Below are positions 61,737 to 64,000 of a stretch of DNA of 64,000 bases, in pieces. The position numbers were made by a program, and so were the translations under genes. The stretch covers positions 78,315 to 142,314 of the forward strand of contig PLGG01000046.1 in NCBI GenBank assembly GCA_003138515.1, written 5' to 3'. The stretch is from Acidobacteriaceae bacterium (lineage in GTDB: Bacteria; Acidobacteriota; Terriglobia; Terriglobales; Acidobacteriaceae). The notes beneath the pieces were generated by a model. The model ran no database searches and had not been told where the DNA came from. It worked only from the letters and a program-made list of their open reading frames with translations. Within the stretch, counting starts at the first letter, position 1. Each line of letters starts with the position of its first letter.

Positions 61737-63382
61737 TCTCCTTCGGCATCCTCTTCCGTGAGACGCTGTCGGCGATTTTTCAAGCGGAGCCACGCAGCCA
61801 GAAGCGAATCTTGATTTGATCTAGCTATGCCCATCGCGCCCAGGATTTTCCTATTCTGATCCTCAAGAACTGTTGCCACATTCGATTGGCGCACTAGCGT
61901 ATCCAGCTTCCTGATTTCAGGGCGAACAGATAGGGGTATTGGCACAAGCAGTTTCTCTATTTCTGTTGGTACTAGCTCTAGGACACCTCCTCCGTAATGC
62001 CTCCCTTCAAGCTCGGCACTCAAAGCCGTCAGTGCATTCAGAAAACAATAGACCAGCTTCTCCGGCTGGGAAACGGTCGTTTTGATTCGATAGGCCGTAT
62101 CCGTGGTGAAGGCTCCGAGCCGGTTATAGATTAAGCGCGGCGTATCATGTGAACGCTTGAGCATTCCAATTTTTGTTGTATAGACAGACGGCACGGCATA
62201 CCACGGAGTTCTAATCCGGCACTTGTACCGCGTCTGAAGGCTTTGAGATTCGCCAAGCTGGATATATTCGAGCACGGGCTTACTTAACCTCACAGCCTCC
62301 TTCTGAAACCAAATGAAATTTGTCGGATTGCCAACGCGGGCGTTTTCTCGATGCTGTTGCTCGTCATAAATCACGCCCGGACAATGCTCGCTCCGCCCAA
62401 ACATAGGGTGCGCGAACGCTTGCAATTTGAATTGCTGGACGGTTTCGTCCGGCACGAGAAAGAACTTGTTTGCCCCGGTTACGATCCCAACATCAACTTC
62501 AGCAATTTGATCAAAGCGATGAACATCGGGCCGTTCGCAAAGCTCATCCAACAAGGCCCGTTCGCTTGTCGTGAGCAGCGCACGGGTCCACTTCCCTTCT
62601 ACGGTTTTCCCGTTCATTCTTCCGGTGACGTTGAACAGATTGCCAGGGTCATCATTCAGAAACTCACGACCGCTAACTCTTATAATTCCCAGGCCGTCGC
62701 TGTGATCTGTCGGAGTTTTCTTTTTTTCTGCAAACAAAATCACAGCGCCCTGCAATGTTCCATCGGACCATATTTCTTCCGGGTCGATAATCATCAGCCG
62801 ACTGCACGATGTTCCAAGGAACGTCCTAAGCGACTGAGCATGAGCAACGTGAATGATCTCGGATGGAACAATCATGCCCAGCCTTCCACCAGGCTTTAGA
62901 AGGGCCATGGACGCTAGGACAAACGGCACCCAGGCATTCGTATGCTTAGTGAAAGGCAAGCCAAGTATTTTGAAAATTGCCTCAGCCTTCCCCTGCGCCT
63001 CCTGCGCCAAATACTGGTAGCGAATAAAGGGCGGATTCCCGATAGCGGCGTCAAAGTTTGCCCGTCTTCCTAACATTTCGCCAATCGCCCAGCCAAGAAA
63101 ATCTTCTCCTTGAATAGACCAATTGAGTAGACGTTGATTCCGGCAACGATCACGTGCCTTAGACGCCTCCGCCTCCAAAATCTCAAATCCAGTGAATGAT
63201 AGCGATTTAGAGAAGCCAACTTCGCTGAGAGCCTGGACAAAAATGCCGTCGCCGCAGCTAGGCTCAAGTAGCGTCTTCGGGGTGCCTCCTAGCGCCCAAC
63301 GAGTGATGTAAGTGGCAAGGTCTAGCGGTGTATAGTAGCCGCCCCGAAGCTTCTGCGCGCTCTCGTTTACGATGAAGTTCAT
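61733..63382 (-). CDS. N6-adenine DNA methyltransferase (Eco57I/TaqI-like)
   Basis: A protein of 549 residues from ATG 63382. GGYYTPLDLATYI is motif X, TLLEPSCGDGIFVQAL is motif I with the SAM-binding loop, and AAIGNPPFIRYQYL is motif IV (NPPF), the signature of gamma-class adenine methyltransferases. The C-terminal half (about 330-549) would be the target-recognition domain. It overlaps the stop of a small RHH-like gene by ATGA and the nuclease gene by 4 bases. Together they look like a type II restriction-modification system in convergent arrangement. Confidence 0.9.
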   Translation of the reverse strand: MNFIVNESAQKLRGGYYTPLDLATYITRWALGGTPKTLLEPSCGDGIFVQALSEVGFSKSLSFTGFEILEAEASKARDRCRNQRLLNWSIQGEDFLGWAIGEMLGRRANFDAAIGNPPFIRYQYLAQEAQGKAEAIFKILGLPFTKHTNAWVPFVLASMALLKPGGRLGMIVPSEIIHVAHAQSLRTFLGTSCSRLMIIDPEEIWSDGTLQGAVILFAEKKKTPTDHSDGLGIIRVSGREFLNDDPGNLFNVTGRMNGKTVEGKWTRALLTTSERALLDELCERPDVHRFDQIAEVDVGIVTGANKFFLVPDETVQQFKLQAFAHPMFGRSEHCPGVIYDEQQHRENARVGNPTNFIWFQKEAVRLSKPVLEYIQLGESQSLQTRYKCRIRTPWYAVPSVYTTKIGMLKRSHDTPRLIYNRLGAFTTDTAYRIKTTVSQPEKLVYCFLNALTALSAELEGRHYGGGVLELVPTEIEKLLVPIPLSVRPEIRKLDTLVRQSNVATVLEDQNRKILGAMGIARSNQDSLLAAWLRLKNRRQRLTEEDAEGD

Positions 63383-63567
63383 TGCTGAGGCCCTCGCTTC
63401 AAAGGCTCGAAAATGCTTGGCTGTTGATGCGAACGAATGTGATCGTTGGCTGTTAGTATGAACCACTCCTTGAGCGTTTTGTTCTCAAGAGCAAGCGTCG
63501 AATAGAGCCGCTTTTTCAATTCTGGCTCGACTTCCAAAACGATTCTGCCGGATTTTCCCACAGACAT
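63379..63567 (-). CDS. Small RHH-like protein preceding the methyltransferase
   Basis: A 62-residue protein from ATG 63567. KSGRIVLEVEPELKKRLYST is a strand followed by a helix, and NKTLKEWFILTANDHIRSH a second helix: the arrangement of a ribbon-helix-helix repressor of the Arc/CopG or antitoxin type. Its stop overlaps the methyltransferase start (ATGA), so it is the first gene of that transcript and may control it. AGGCGG lies upstream of the start. Confidence 0.7.
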   Translation of the reverse strand: MSVGKSGRIVLEVEPELKKRLYSTLALENKTLKEWFILTANDHIRSHQQPSIFEPLKRGPQQ

Positions 63568-64000
63568 GGGCCACCGCCTGTATAACATTACATAACGCAC
63601 ATAACATACCTAAGGAATCTGCGGTCGTCAAGCAAAACGCTTGAATTGGCGGGCACCAACGGCCCAAAGCGCTCACTGAGAGCGCCAAAGGGACGATTGT
63701 GACGTTCGGTCCCCGGGAGCGTCCTGAGCCAGTTCGAAGGACGCCCGCTTTTCTGACCGCTGAGCACCGAGCATTGTCTTCGCGTGTCAAGCCCTCCGCC
63801 GCCCAAACAACCCCGCCATCTCCGCCTTAAGTCCTTCCTTTTCTGATCTCTGACCCCTAATCCATGATCTCTGTCAAGTTCGCCGATAATTAGCCCCACT
63901 TGGCGCACAATTAGACCAGTATGGCGAACTCCTCTCTCCAACTCGCGCGCATCCCTCACCCGCCGGACAGTCGTGCGGGAGCCTGCCCTGAGCGGAGTCG
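63568..64000. other. Right-edge region without a supported gene
   Basis: No gene could be supported in these 433 bases. The segment 63876-63933 has an 8-bp inverted repeat (63877-63884 with 63923-63930), and the hexamer AATTAG occurs twice, followed each time by a similar TGGCG block. It might be the end of a mobile element or an operator, but the transposase genes that would prove it are not in the window. Confidence 0.4.

Noticed and set aside
63588..63959. A 123-codon minus-strand frame at the right edge.
   Set aside because: Arg/Gly-rich, no ribosome site, no domain, and it runs through the repeat-bearing segment.

Overview
The window looks like a chromosomal segment from a soil acidobacterium (Acidobacteriales / Terriglobia type). 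The reasons are the high GC content, an Oar-like TonB-dependent receptor of about 1,350 residues with an N-terminal carboxypeptidase-regulatory-like domain, bacillithiol-type BshB1, many GTG and TTG starts, several plant-polymer and sugar-acid enzymes, and short hairpin repeats of the kind common between genes in this phylum. This placement is inference; no rRNA or marker phylogeny was possible.

Layout. 1-803: start of an ABC-transporter ATPase running off the left edge, and a lone CheY-like receiver. 942-12532: a compact purine-degradation operon whose genes mostly overlap by 4 bp. It carries the three xanthine dehydrogenase subunits, uricase, HIU hydrolase, OHCU decarboxylase, allantoinase, allantoate amidohydrolase, ureidoglycine aminohydrolase, a second M20 amidohydrolase that fits ureidoglycolate, and an APC permease. 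Together these would take xanthine to glyoxylate, CO2 and ammonia. A giant TonB-dependent receptor and an amidase follow. 18350-26499: xseB, a homocysteine methyltransferase/MTHFR fusion, a surface lipoprotein, bshB1 (with a second, decayed copy of its tail about 0.9 kb away), a GH79-like hydrolase and a methyltransferase.

26784-29907 is the most interesting part. Eight tandem RNA units lie directly upstream of, and reading into, an rsr gene (bacterial Ro60: TROVE plus vWA domains). Each unit closes with a covarying stem around CCGG/CCGG and carries fixed motifs on both strands. Five units have a complete circularly permuted tRNA-like domain: T-arm, then an acceptor stem closed by a loop, then U-A (or U-G), then a D-arm. 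This is the architecture of YrlA-type bacterial Y RNAs. The array also contains a hairpin-only unit, a diverged unit, a last unit inside the rsr leader, a small Cys-rich protein gene between two units, and a conserved mini-hairpin in the linkers. An expanded Y RNA array of this kind with linked Ro protein is the candidate unusual system.

29993-41517: aquaporin, methyltransferase, GH51 arabinofuranosidase, pncB overlapped by a PD-(D/E)XK-like nuclease gene, and a sugar-acid catabolism block (isomerase, two dehydrogenases, KDG kinase, KDPG aldolase). 41690-57580: isoaspartyl-methyltransferase-like protein, uvrA, two paralogous Cys-rich mini-proteins, a TPR protein, small exported proteins, a SprT-like protease, pyrD, ilvE, lipoprotein and membrane proteins, YceI and an FAD-dependent reductase next to a decayed type III polyketide synthase start. 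58157-63567: exported and membrane proteins, then a restriction-modification locus: HhH protein, PLD-type nuclease with a likely frameshift in its N-terminus, N6-adenine methyltransferase, and a small RHH-like protein. The last 430 bp hold no gene I can support.
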